64,000 nucleotides of DNA from the NCBI RefSeq assembly GCF_036417845.1, contig NC_090001.1:9345501-9409500 (forward strand), in the 5' to 3' direction. Origin of the DNA: Apteryx mantelli (lineage: Eukaryota; Chordata; Aves; Apterygiformes; Apterygidae). A program made the translations under genes and the position numbers. Below, piece by piece: positions 1 to 11,589 of the stretch; within the stretch, counting starts at the first letter, position 1; every line of letters begins with the position of its first letter. The notes below the pieces were generated by a model. It did not search any database and had not been told where the DNA came from. It saw only the letters and a list, made by a program, of their open reading frames with translations.

Positions 1-790
1 CAAGACAGGGCATCTGGGATCTAGGACTAACCTGAGCCCCAAGTTAAAATGCCAGTGCAAACATGGGGCATTGCCCACTACTGAGCTTCCCGTTTTACTC
101 TCTGTATAAGAGTCACCCATTACACTCTGTGACAGGGTCTGCGGGACAGCAGAGTCTGTGGAGAACCTCTGGTTCACTCCTTGAAACCCATCATCTCCTC
201 CTCCCCTCCACCCTTGTATTTTTGAGGCATCCTATTTGTGGAGTCATCTGCTCCTTTCCTTTATATGTCTAAAACTAAATGCAAAGGTGGAGGGAAAAAT
301 GTCAGTATTTATTGCCTATGTTTTCCTTGGACTTCCTTCTGTTAGACGTGTTCTTTGGTTTGAAAAAGAAATGAGCTACTTAGTAAATTAAGAAGTTTGA
401 GACAGAAGTAGTGAGTTTCATCAGCTTCATTAGAGGTGTCTGTGCGCAGCTGGTGTCTGCACGTGTTTTCCCTTGTTCCCTATTTTGTTAATGGAGGCAA
501 AGAGAGAGCTCTAGAGAGAGGCTGGGTCCTGCCAGACTATAACTGGCCTGTGAAAGAAGTGTTACCAGTCTCTTCCAGATACTCTTCTCCCTGTCTGCAC
601 TGACAAGATGGGAGGGAGCTAACTTGCTCAAACTGAAGTGCCTGACTTTTAGACATCTAAAACATCGCCCTGCTTAGTATTATTTTGTTCCAGATGCTTC
701 CTACGTCAAATAATCAAAAGGACAGCCTTTAAGTTCTTTAAGATGAGAAGATTTCCCCCTTCCCCTAAAGGGAAAGCAAGGCATTTAGGT
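1..790 (+). repeat. Left arm of inverted repeat around the first OR gene
   Basis: This stretch reappears in reverse complement at 3,787-4,568. The outer 300 bases are almost unchanged (a 69-codon stretch at 63-272 translates identically to 4,297-4,506 on the other strand); inner parts carry small indels and substitutions. Homology stops near 790. The window starts inside the arm, so it may extend further left. It contains no gene I recognise; the shared open frame is repeat sequence, not a supported gene. Confidence 0.9.
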
Positions 791-1401
791 CAGGACATTT
801 AATAACAATGTTTCCTCAATGTTTCTGGAGAAACAGAGAGGAAGAAGATGTAGAAGAAAGCAGGGGATTACAAAAGAGATCCTTGATATTGGCTTGTTTT
901 GAAAGCAACAGCCTCACAGATGTTCCAAGTCAAAAAAGGCAAGTACTGAAAAATAGAAGGAAGAACTTTCCAAATACTTATCTAAATGGATGGACTGGCA
1001 TCTGCAGATACTAGTAAGTACTTTTGCTGGGAGATTAGGTTGGCTTTTGAAGCACAGATGTGATGGATGTTTGCAATAGGTCAAAGTGAACAGGGAATTT
1101 CCCAGGCATGGCATGAACTAGTTCACAACCTCTTTATAATACTGTGCTCTTGAGAAAGAATGCTTTGTGAGTGGCTGGAAAAGGTAGAAAGAAGACAGTA
1201 AAATCTCTGAGGACTCTCAGTGAAATGTGAAGCAGAGAAATCAGGGTGCGATGAATGGCTGAGAGGAATATTTCTGTCTGTGCTACCTAGGAAGCAAGCA
1301 AGGGAGCAAAGAAGGAAGGATCTACCCTCCCGTCGAGACTGTGAAAATCTCACACTTGTTTCTTCATGCTCCTGTCTCAGCAGGATGTACTGAAATTAGA
1401 C

Positions 1402-2355
1402 ATGGGACCAGGAAATGAAACTATAGTTGGTGAGTTCATCCTGGAGGGTTTCTCAGGGCTTGATCAAAGACTACAGCCATTTCTCTCCCTGCTCCTTCTA
1501 CTCATATACCTGACAACAGTGACAGGGAACACAATGATCATTTTCCTTGTGTATGTAGATCACCGCCTGCAAACTCCCATGTACTTTTTCATCAGCAATT
1601 TGGCATTCCTGGAAATCTGGTTCACATCCTCCACAACCATCACCTTGTTGGCGATTCTGAGCTCTGGAAGGAGACCAATCTCATTAAGCAGCTGCTTTGC
1701 CCAATCCTATTTCTATTTTGCCCTGGGTTTTATAGAGTTTGCTCTCCTTGTTGTCATGTCCTTTGACCGCTACGTTGCCATCTGCCAACCTTTGCATTAT
1801 GCTGCTGTCATGAAGTGGCAGCTCTGCACCCACCTGGTTGCTGCTGCGTGGGTCCTAGGCTTCACACTCTTCAGTTACCACCTGGTCTTGCTCTCAAAGC
1901 TGACTTTCTGTGGCCCCAACAAGATCCACCATTTTTTTTGTGACAACTCCCCCTTATTCAAACTGTCCTGCTCTGATGCCAGCCTGCTTTGGAAAGTAGA
2001 CACCATTTTCATATCGCTTGTAGTGCTGGGTTCCTTATGTCTAATCATAGTGTCCTACATGTGCATCTTCCACTGTATTCTGCACATGCCATCAGCATCT
2101 GGGAGGAAGAAAGCTTTTGCTACATGTTCTTCCCGTCTCACTGCCTTAGCCATTGTCTATGGATGCTGCATTGTTCTCTATGCACGGCCCTCAGAAGGGG
2201 TTTCCTTGGAGAACAACAGAATTGTAGCTTTGCTGAACAATGTCCTGTACCCGTTCTTAAACCCCTTCATCTACAGTCTCAGAAACGAGACTGTGAAACT
2301 GGCCCTGAAGGAAGCCATTGGCCGTGCAAAGGCTCGGCTTTTTCCCCAGTCATGA
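1402..2355 (+). CDS. Olfactory receptor, family 6-like, intact
   Basis: Odorant-binding seven-helix G-protein-coupled receptor, expected in the ciliary membrane of olfactory neurons and coupled to the olfactory G protein. Visible class II OR marks: N-glycosylation sequon NET near the N terminus, GN in helix 1, PMYFF at the helix 2 start, FLEIW in helix 2, conserved Cys before helix 3, MSFDRYVAIC at the end of helix 3, SYMCIF in helix 5, KAFATCSSRL at helix 6, NPFIYSLRN in helix 7. Length 317 aa is normal for the family. A start at 1366 is in frame but lies inside a pyrimidine-rich tract ending in CAG at 1380, which looks like the 3' splice site of the 5'-UTR intron typical of OR genes, so the Met at 1402 is preferred. 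FLEIW and the helix 3 region point to family 6; the exact subfamily is not assigned. No stop or frameshift is seen. Confidence 0.93.
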   Translation: MGPGNETIVGEFILEGFSGLDQRLQPFLSLLLLLIYLTTVTGNTMIIFLVYVDHRLQTPMYFFISNLAFLEIWFTSSTTITLLAILSSGRRPISLSSCFAQSYFYFALGFIEFALLVVMSFDRYVAICQPLHYAAVMKWQLCTHLVAAAWVLGFTLFSYHLVLLSKLTFCGPNKIHHFFCDNSPLFKLSCSDASLLWKVDTIFISLVVLGSLCLIIVSYMCIFHCILHMPSASGRKKAFATCSSRLTALAIVYGCCIVLYARPSEGVSLENNRIVALLNNVLYPFLNPFIYSLRNETVKLALKEAIGRAKARLFPQS

Positions 2356-2540
2356 TGCTTTTCATGACAGCAGTTCTAATTATGTACCATATATTACATC
2401 ACACACGCATATATATAGCTATTAAATACAGGTGCCTCAGGAGATTTATATTCTCATTGGATTGTAGTAGTGAAAGGAAGGAACGTGAATTGTGTGTCTT
2501 GGTTGCAGGGGGTTCTTATAAACAAAATCTGAAAAATATT

Positions 2541-2546
2541 AATAAA
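2541..2546 (+). terminator. Poly(A) signal AATAAA downstream of the family 6-like OR
   Basis: Canonical AATAAA about 190 bases after the stop codon of the OR gene, in an AT-rich stretch. Position fits a short OR 3' UTR; use is inferred. Confidence 0.45.
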
Positions 2547-3484
2547 ATGTTGAACACACACTTCTTAGGACTGCGACATAGACTGCCAGTGCATGCTGAC
2601 ACAAGGAAGTTTTCATAAGTCATCTCAGGAAATTTAGCTGAAAACTCTGGGGACAATGTCCAGGGGTTGTTGAGAAAAGCTCAAAACACCTCTCCCTGAA
2701 TAACAGAAGATGCTAAGCATGAAAATTAAGCTCAGACATTACAATGGGTTCAGATTCACTGGGTTCAAATCCATAAAACACTTCTCAGTTTCATTAGTGT
2801 GATGAAGACAGCCTCACTGATTTGCCAGTGATAGCATGCAGACAACAGCTTTTTTTATTCTCTTTGTCTTATTGGGGGGGGGGGTGTACTACCAATAAAC
2901 GTAATTGGTGCGGACTCTCTTTTCTTCTAATATAGCAGTATCCTAGAAACTCTTTGCTCTTAATTAACCATCCAAGTAACCTCCCAATCCAGTGAAATGG
3001 GGTGGGGGGGCAGGGTTCTGAGCTCTCCCTGCCAAAAGGCTCGCTGCCTTGCGGATCTCTGCTGCAACCTGCACACCATGCACTGCCCTGGGCCCTGAAA
3101 CAAGACATCCGGGGGCTGACTTCCAGGAGGAGGCCACAGATAGCAGTTTTGACATGGTGGGACTTTTTTCTCTGGCATAGTGAACAAGGAAATGGTCTTG
3201 CCCTGACAGAGCACTCAGAGGTACTCTTTTGAGCAGCAGTGCCACAGTCATTGCCTTTCAAAATGGGCATATAAGGAAAACTTCCAAAGACAAAGTATTT
3301 CTTCAGAAAAGAATTGGCCTCTTACAACAAGTTCTCCCAGACGCACATACAACAGTGAGTGATGTTTCAAGAGCTCAGAGCTTATTTTTTGTGCTGAAAA
3401 CAAAGAAAAATCACAACATTGCTTTTGGACCCTGAAAATCATCGCCTGCATGAATACCTGACTGGATAGAAGCCAAAAACATGC

Positions 3485-3785
3485 TGAGGTGATGTCCATA
3501 AGACAAGGTAAAAGACCAGCAGCAGGCCCATTGGCTTGGTAGGTGATTATGAGGTCAGTCGTGTCTGATAGGCCACCAGGAAGCTGATGGCTGGGGACAT
3601 TTTTATGAGATTAGTTGTTTCTCAGAAGCTCATAGGAGAGTAGGAGGCCCACGATCATAAAGATGAAAGTGAGGTCACTTCTGCCTCTACAGGTGATGGA
3701 CCAGGAGCAGGCACATGGGTGGGAAAGTGGCTGTGAGGTGACTTCTATGGGTGAAGCTGATAGGCCAGCACTTGACTCCTGTCTG
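3485..3785 (+). repeat. Diverged 65-bp minisatellite family, about five units
   Basis: Units of roughly 60-70 bases carry the same signposts as the array at 17.5 kb: TGAGGTCA or TGAGGTGA near the start and GATAGGCCA or similar near the middle. Units are much more diverged than at 17.5 kb. The block abuts the right arm of the inverted repeat that begins at 3,787. Confidence 0.6.
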
Positions 3786-3786
3786 C

Positions 3787-4568
3787 CTAAATGCCTTGCC
3801 TTCCCTCTAGGGGAAGGGCAGGATTGTCTCATCTTAAAGAACTTAAAGGCTGTCCTTTTGATTATTTGAAATAGGAAGGGTCTGGAACAAAGAAAATACT
3901 AAGTAGGGTTATATTTGAGATGCCTAAGTCAGGCACTTTGATTAGAGCAAGTTAGCTTCCTCCCATCTTGTCAGTGCAGAGAGAGAGAAGAGTGTCTGGA
4001 AGAGACTGGTAACACTTCTTTCACCTGCCGGTTACAGTCTGGGAGGACCCAGCCTCTAGAGCTCTCTCTTTCCCTCTGTTGACTATGTAGGGACCAAGGG
4101 AAAACAAGTGCACGCTCCAGCTGCTCACAGGCACCTCCAGTGAAGTTGATGAACTCACTATTTCAGTCTCAAATCTCTTCATTTATTTAGCTGCTAATTT
4201 CTTTTTCAAACCAAAGAACACGTCTAACAGAAGGAAGTCCAAGGAAAACATAGGCAATAAATACTGACATTTTTCCCTCCACCTTTGCATTTGGTTTTAG
4301 ACATATAAAGGAAAGGAGCAGATGACTCCACAAATAGGATGCCTCAAAAATACAAGGGTGGAGGGGAGGAGGAGATGATGGGTTTCAAGGAGTGAACCAG
4401 AGGTTCTCCACAGACTCTGCTGTCCCGCAGACCCTGTCACAGAGTGTAATGGGTGACTCTTATACAGAGAGTAAAACGGGAAGCTCAGTAGTGGGCAATG
4501 CCCCATGTTTGCACTGGCATTTTAACTTGGGGCTCAGGTTAGTCCTAGATCCCAGATGCCCTGTCTTG
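3787..4568 (-). repeat. Right arm of inverted repeat around the first OR gene
   Basis: Reverse complement of 1-790. Coordinates pair with a constant sum of about 4,569 over the best-matching part. Together the arms enclose a 3.0-kb spacer holding the intact OR gene at 1402-2355. Confidence 0.9.
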
Positions 4569-4879
4569 CTCTCTGCTTCTAGTCTGGCATAAGGGAATCT
4601 CTGGACTGAGTTCATCTGGAAGATATGCTGAAATTGAACCACTGGCTGTAATTATTTGAGCAAAAGCTCAAGCCCAGTCACCTACAGCAATATCACTGTA
4701 GCCTCAGGGAATCAGAGGTGACAGTCCCAGCTTCCCATTTGCTGGGTAAGTTCCAGCACTCAAAATGTTGTGTCTTCTTAGTCTGATGGATGTTACCTTA
4801 AATTGTGCTTCTCCTGAATGTGCTTTCTTAGAGAAACCTGCAAAGCGGCTGAGAGCTTACAGCAAAGCAGCTTCTCTGC

Positions 4880-5720
4880 TCACAATGGGGGTAATCCTGT
4901 GTTGAAGCCTTTTATCTGGCTTTGGTTGGTTCAAAGGATTTGCTGTATTCAGGCCCCTCGTAGCCAAAAATGGAGCTGCCATATGCAATAGTGACGATGG
5001 CAGTGTGAGATATGCAGGTGAAGAAGGCTTCTTATGGCTTTCCCAGAGGGTATTCTCAGGATAGTGCATCTAGTGCACACATAAGACACAGGGGTCAGTG
5101 TGAAGGAGCTCAGCAACATAGCAGAGAAGGGAACAAAGCTCATGTCTGAAGGTAGCTGGTGCCCGTGCAGGCTGCTCTCATCAAAGGGATGAGGCCACAG
5201 AAGAAAGAGTCTCTTTACTGGGGACACAGGGTACCTTGGTATATAAGATGGTGGGGCTGAGCAAGGATAGAGATGCCATCACCCAATGGGTAAAGATGAG
5301 TGTGGAGTCCAACCAGGGCTTCATAAAGATGGTACAGTGCGATGGGTTGCAAATGGCCCTGCAGCAATCAAAAGACATCACAACAAGCAGACTGAACTCA
5401 GCTGTGGCCAGGAAGATGGAAACAAAGGTCTCGAACTGGCAAGCAGCCACGGGATGGTCTTAATCTCCAAGATGAGGCCAACAAACCTTTTAGGGGCAAA
5501 GGGAACCAAATATCTAGGAAGGAGAAGCTGCTGGGGAAGAGATACGCTAGGGGTGGAACTGGTGGTTGAGTCAAATGATAGATATCATGACCATATTCCC
5601 CGTGGCAGTGAGCAGATAAATCACCCACGGCAGTGTGAAGAAGAGGATTTACATTTCATGAGTGACTGAAAAGGTCTTGAGGAAGAATTTTCCTTCTATG
5701 GTATGGTTGGGAGGATCCAT
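4880..5720 (-). pseudogene. Olfactory receptor pseudogene, family 6-like
   Basis: The minus strand shows OR pieces in order but in different frames: a start with an NHT glycosylation sequon (MDPPNHT at about 5,720), a helix 1 GN region near 5,600, SFSFLDIWF near 5,510, EFSLLVVMSFD followed by damaged RAIC near 5,390, SYVCTRCTILRIPSGKA near 5,090, and a helix 6 remnant near 4,980. The DRY motif is lost (DCC), stops and frameshifts break the frame at least three times, and the helix 7 NPxIY motif is missing. The closest relative in this window is the intact OR at 1402-2355, in opposite orientation. It cannot encode a receptor. Confidence 0.85.
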
Positions 5721-6870
5721 TTCAGAATCCGGTCAGTTGAAGGTGTGACAAGAGTAACTAATGTCATGTGTGGTGAAATTCGTCTTGCTGCCTTCATCAA
5801 CTTTCCCTTCCCTTTTCCTAGTCCTACTTTTCTTTCCTGAGGTGGAAGACCAGAACTGCACAAGGGATTCTCATTTTCTCTTAGTTTATATCCAATGCCA
5901 TGAAATAAAGGTTGATTCATCCCACCTATCTTTAGACACAGTAAATAACTCTTCTGCCTCACTTGCTTGCAGAGGGAGTCCGGACTGCTAGCTAAGAGCC
6001 AGTACTTGTGGCAAAAGCTATGGGAATCAGGTTCCAGGTATGAAATTCAGGTTTCTCTTACAGTTAGAATTGTGGTGTGGGTGGGCAACAGGCTATCAGG
6101 CCTGTGCCTGTGTGCGCACTCAGAGCACTCAAGTCATTAATCCCCTGGGTGGCCCAGGAACTCCCCCATCTAGTAATCCACACAGGTGAGCTGATGGGCA
6201 GGTTTGAGAGAGGGGATGGACTTGAAACTAGGAGACTGACTGAACTGCTACCACTTTCCAAATTAAGTGTTGGACTGACTGGTGCAGAACCTCTCCAAGT
6301 GTGTATTTCAGACAGTTCTAGAGATTTCTAGAGGCAGATCCTGCTGTGCCTGGTCCAATTCCTGTTCTTAAATGTGGTGAGTACCATCACAGGTGGAGTA
6401 CCTGGCTGTTTCAGAGATCCCTGCAGAGATGCCAGCTACAGAATTGATTAAACTGTAAATACTTAAGGCCCTTGAAAATTGACAGTACAAATTGCTCCTG
6501 CAAATGAAGAAGTGGCCATGTAGAACAGTCTCCTGTGCATTCTTAGGAGAGTTAGGAGATGCTTTGATACGCAGTTTAAGGTAATCAGTAGCAATGGCTC
6601 ATGCATATACTGGAGAGGTCATACAGGACCACAAGCCAGCTGGACTATAAAAATTCCCCAGAAGAACAGTTCGGGGAGTCTCATCTGATCCAGTGGAAGC
6701 CACTGTTGGAAGGACCCTGGCAAAGGAGACTGCCACCACCATCTGGACAGTAACCAACCATCCTGTTCAAGAGATTTGATGCCCCTTGTGAGTGTTACCT
6801 GTGACATGCCAATAGAGGGGCCTCTGGGATTCTTTCAGATTCAGGGGTTATTTGCACTGAACTCGAAGAG
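5721..6870. other. Non-coding stretch, nothing recognised
   Basis: Only short open frames on both strands, none with recognisable domains. A CTATAAAA at about 6,644 is the only promoter-like motif noticed and has no gene behind it. Confidence 0.5.
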
Positions 6871-6879
6871 ATCATCATT

Positions 6880-7565
6880 TGTCAAGTACAAGAATTTATT
6901 AGAGATAAGAGGTTATAACAAAAAAAGCTAGAAATATAACAGAACTGAAAAAATATATATACATATCAGAGCTCTACAGTTAAATCACGGATGCACGGTA
7001 CAGCGACTGCTCTCGCCCTTTATTGGCCACCCTTCCAGTATGGTTTTGCCTGGATTCTCCTCACCACGCCATTGACATCCACAGGCCAGCTGATGGTCGG
7101 TCAGAGTCCACACCAGCTTCTGTGGCTTACTCTCTTCTATAGCCAGTCCAAACAACGCCAGCCCGCAGTTACACAAAGGCTGTATGGCCTCAGTCGATAA
7201 CAGCGTGCACATCAACAGGTAACCTAGTGCTCAGCACACAGCACTGCTCAGTTGGCAACAGCACCCATGAACAGGTCGTTCTGCGGGGAATGGTTCCACA
7301 GCACCTAGCTGTTTATGGGGTGAGTCTGTGGTGTCACTTCTTCTCTGTCTGGACTTGTCAGTCGTGGGGTCGTTAGATGGTTGCCCCCAGGCTGCAGCAA
7401 CCCCACAGTGTGGTGGCTCCAGCCGTGATGCACCCGGGGTTCCTTAACTCCTGGGATCACCCCAGAGCAAACCCCTCTTCTGTGGGCTGCACCATCCAGA
7501 GTCCCACGCTTGCCTGTGTGGCGCCTGTCACTCCACCCCTTGACACCGCCAGACACACACATTTT
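6880..7565 (-). mobile_element. Possible minus-strand LTR fragment
   Basis: On the minus strand the stretch contains a CCAATAAAGGGC polyadenylation-like motif near 7,020, preceded by GC-rich sequence and a GTGTGTCTGGCGG start-like region near 7,560. This resembles U3-R organisation of a solo LTR, but no clear TG...CA ends, second copy or target duplication were found. It could equally be unrelated unique sequence. Confidence 0.22.
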
Positions 7566-8690
7566 TTTCAGAAGTCAGCAAATTCTCCTTGGTGTGCAGT
7601 GGGCGGCTTTTTGGTAAGCACAGTGTACTGGGGAAATGTGCATTGCTATTAATAGATGCCAAAAGCAAAGCATGCCCATTTGCAGTAACACGTAAACAAC
7701 TGTTAAAAATAACAGTCTTAATCCTAATAGCAACATGATTGGTCTGGCCTATTGACCCAAATTCGGTGAATCCGAGTGTTGTTCCAGTTCAATATGTTGA
7801 CACAGAAATCTTATTTCCTTTAATTGCAAGCATTTCTTTCCTGCACCAAAAGATCAGTTTGTTCCCCAAGCTGGAATAGTTCCCTTTAGAGGAGCTTCAA
7901 AAAGAGTTAGTCACCTTTTTTTTTTTTTTCCTCCATATTTCCCTATCTTCTCTATAGTAAACAGACAACTTTAACTTCAGATCAACAGCTGTTACCCTTA
8001 TGCTTAGATTTTACCTTCTTTTTCTCTTTCTTTCCTTTCCTTTCATCAAGGGAAGGTGTTAGCCCCTTCCTTAGGATCATGAATTTTTACAAACACTAGA
8101 ATACAGCTGTTGAGTTTCGTTATCAGCCTGGTATGAGTATCCTCTCATACTTAGGTATGCCATCTTCCTTTGATGTTACTTCTCTCCTGGCTCCTAGATT
8201 CATTCTATTATTTAGATACTTTAAAAACCACATTACTTATCCTAACAATTCTACCACTCTTTCTGGCTGCTTCTTTTCAAGTTCTTGCTCTTCAGAGGGT
8301 CACTCTGTAAAACCCAAACAAAAAGAAAACCCTACCAAGGCCATCCGGTTGTTATAGTTTGGTTTTAACTGTAACTGCTGAAGCTATTTCTTTTAAGGTT
8401 ACTTGATTACATCCATCTATTATTCAAATTTGAACAGGGTTTTTTTTTTTTCCATTGATTTTTCTTTATGCTCAGAAACTTTTACTACAGCTTGGGGTAT
8501 TTTCCAGCCCCTGCTGGTTTCTGGTGTACTTAAAGATGCTGTTTTTTCACATTCGAGGTCTTTTCTTGTTTCCTAACTCTGCCCCTGGGGCTCTTATCTG
8601 CAGAGCCCGATCTCCACCCTGAGTCCTCCTGTGCCTCAGTGCCAGGCAGAGCAGTTATACTGGCCAGGGGGGGCAGAGCGTTTCTCACGG
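7566..8690. other. AT-rich non-coding stretch
   Basis: No open frame of note and no recognised repeat. Several T runs (about 7,918 and 8,441) and pyrimidine-rich stretches. May be part of an old antisense retroelement, but no coding remnant could be read. Confidence 0.4.
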
Positions 8691-8699
8691 TCTTGTGAG

Positions 8700-8855
8700 A
8701 AACAAGCTGCCCAAGCCCAGTCCTGCTTTCCACCCAAAGCCTCCCCTGCTTCACTCCCTCTCCTCTTCCACCTCTCTCTTTCACGTCTTTCTTTCTTCAA
8801 CATAGTGGACTCCAGTTGGCTGACAGAGCCATCAGTGAAATCCAGACCCACCCAC
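8700..8855 (+). promoter_or_regulatory. First copy of a conserved promoter-like core
   Basis: A pyrimidine-rich lead-in is followed by a block of about 45 bases (8,806-8,852) containing GTTGGCTGACAGAGCCATCA and GTGAAATC. The same block is present inverted at 12,060-12,106 and in direct orientation at 50,717-50,765. The downstream CCAAT box and X-box-like motif found in the other two copies are not present here, so this copy may be a decayed or partial one. Function is inferred only. Confidence 0.5.
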
Positions 8856-9949
8856 CGTGCTGCTCGTGGGGATCTTGGACCACGCTTGTTTCTGTACAAA
8901 AGTCTGGAAAAGTCTTGATGCAACCCCCTAGAGAAGAGGGATTTTCCTGGGCGCTTAGAGAAACCCATGCACGACCCAGAGATGTTGAGGGAAACCCATC
9001 CCATCCACACCAAAGCCACTGCTCTCCCTGGAGACCTTCCTGGATTCTTGGGCTGGGAGCAGGAGGGGGGCTGTGGGCACGGCCACATCCCAGACTAGCC
9101 TCCTTCAGGCCTTCAGATTCACAACGTGTCACAGCTTCAAATGAGCTCTCTAAAGCGGCACTTCCCATGCCCTTGGTGCGTAGAGAAGACTTTGGGTAGA
9201 CAAGCAGGAGACAGGGGAGAGAAAGGGCAGAGACATCAGAGTGCAGAGCTGGGGCTCCCAGCATCACGGAGGGGGTGCCACAGGCTCAAGAAGCAACCCA
9301 AAGAAGTAAAGGAGTCCTTCCTTTTGCAGTGACTTGGAAAGCCACATCTCTCACAGTATTCAAGGTGAATGGAGCCTCCCTTCTGCAAGATTTTTCCCAG
9401 GTCTGTGCAGAGACTAGGAAGAGCGGGAAGGTCGGTTGCAGGGATGTTCTCAGACTTCAGCAGCTGCAGAGCTGGGAGCTGGTCATCTCACAAACTTGGG
9501 AGTGAGTCAAAATGCAGGTCCTGAGGCATTGCACTCCCTCATAGACTCTGCGCTGGAGCCTGGACAGCAGCGCTGCAGTACATGGGCATGTCCTGAGAAG
9601 CCCAGAGTCATAAATTGTGGGCGATCCAGGATGTCAGCGCTGTACAGACCCCGGGAGAGCAAGGGTGCCTTCGGGGAGGAGGGCAGGGGGCTGAGGAGCG
9701 TACCCAGGGGAGAAGCCCAGCCCCAAGGTGACACTGAAAAGCACAAGGACCAAATGAGGCCCAGGGATGAGAAATGGCTTTCCTCAGGCTCAGCCAGAAG
9801 GAAAGATGGGCAAACTTCATGGGAAATGGGAAAACTTCCCCACATTTGCTACCTGGCCTCACCCATGGCTTTGGAGCCTGGCAGGCTCCAGGGTCCTGGA
9901 TAAGGGCCTCTGGATGATGTGTGTTAAGGCTATGTTTGCTCTTCTCTGG
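8856..9949. other. Non-coding, moderately GC-rich stretch
   Basis: Several open frames of 100-156 codons overlap on both strands, as expected by chance in GC-rich DNA. None shows a recognisable domain and they compete for the same bases, so no gene is called. Confidence 0.5.
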
Positions 9950-11589
9950 CATAGCATCTCTAGCTCAAGCACTGCCGACTGAGAAACCTTGCTGAGCACT
10001 TTTAAAAGCAAAGAGCCTGCCTTGGTGCCTAAAGGAGGAAGGCTACATCCTGTCCCACATTGTCCTACATCCTGCTTCCACAAAAAGAGTGGCCCACAGC
10101 AGAAACTAGTTTTGAGGCTCGCCAAAGCATTTCTCAGCCTGTGGCCATGCTTTGTGCTGGTTCATCCCACCTGCCTTGGATCCTGTAAAAACGCCAACCC
10201 CCAAACCCCAGATTCCTGCACAGGTCTGCCCAGTGCAGTGACCTGTCAGTGCAGGGGCACAGAAGTGACGTCTCCAGTGCCCCGTTTTAGGTATTTCACT
10301 GCCTTTGGCAACATCTGCAGATGTTCCTCAAGGAGTTATCAGAAAATTTTGGAAAATACCTGGGGTGGAGGGAGGTGACTGCTTTCCAGGACATGAGGGG
10401 AATCTCTCTGCTCTCTCCTGGCTCTGCCATCTCCATGGTGCTGACCTACCGAGCCCCCAGATGACATGAGCTGAGGTCACAATGGGACGTGCCCCATCAC
10501 AGGGAGGTCTCCCCGGTGTTGTGGGCGGGGACCCTCACTTCCCTGTGAGGCCCAGGCACTCCTGGGCACTGCTCACACCCTTCCCACGGCTGCCCTTCCT
10601 AGTGGCTCCATGGCAGGGAGAGGGGACAGGAGGCAGTGGGGCCACGTTGAGGCCCCTCACCAACAGGCGGAGGAGCAGGGGCATGTTGGAAAGGAGTTTT
10701 GGGTAATGAGATGGGAAGAGTGTCCTGTTTCTCTGGCTGGAGAGGTGAAACGAGAGCAAGAGGGCAAGCGAGATGGAGGACTGCTGGATGGACACCATCA
10801 GCCAGGACCACAGCTCCTTGTTCCCAACAATCCTGTGGCTCTCCACCAAGGGTAAGGGTTTTGGGAGCTCCTTCCCGAGGTGTCGCACAGAGACTGTTAA
10901 CTGCAAAAACTGCTGTGGATCCCGGGCTGTGGGGGTGGCTGGACAGGGCTGGGGGCTGCTGCGAGAGCCCTGCCTGAGGGTCCCCTCTGGCTCGGGGGAC
11001 AATGTGACAGCCAGGACTCCTGGGTCCTGGGGCTGTCCTGAGCCTCAAGGCTTCTGTGCGGCCAGCTCCATCGCCTCTTAGGGTGGGGGGGGGAGCATGG
11101 GAATCCATGACAGGTTTTCCTGGGAGTGGGTCCCCCCTTGGGGTCTGGCTCTGGCAGGAAAGGGGTCCTGCATCCCAGAGGATGAGGTGGCCTGCAGCTC
11201 CATGGGGCTCTCAAGAGCCTGCTGGAAATGTCCATATACCATAATGAAACCATGACCTTTTAATAACACCAAGTCCTCTGGGTGTTTGGGAAAATCTCTG
11301 TTCCTTCCCCCTGGATCCTTTTATGCTTCCAACTTGGCGCAGCATGTTTTGCCCTCAGAGATGCCATCTTCAGATGGCCCTGTCCTCCTGCAAATTGAGT
11401 TCAAATCACTGCACCCAAAAGAAAATACATTGAGAGAGCAGACTGGAAACAGGCAGAGGTGCAATCCTCATTCAACAGGTCCTGGCTGACGCCAACGTTT
11501 TTTCTCTGAGCTGGGGTGGGCAGTGCTGGGGTGAGCCCAACACAGCCATCTCCCCCAGCACCCTTACGACCCCACACCACCGCTCCCTA

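Noticed and set aside
63-272. 69-codon frame identical to 4,297-4,506 on the other strand
   Set aside because: Identity follows from the inverted repeat; short, no domain, and codon use gives no sign of selection.
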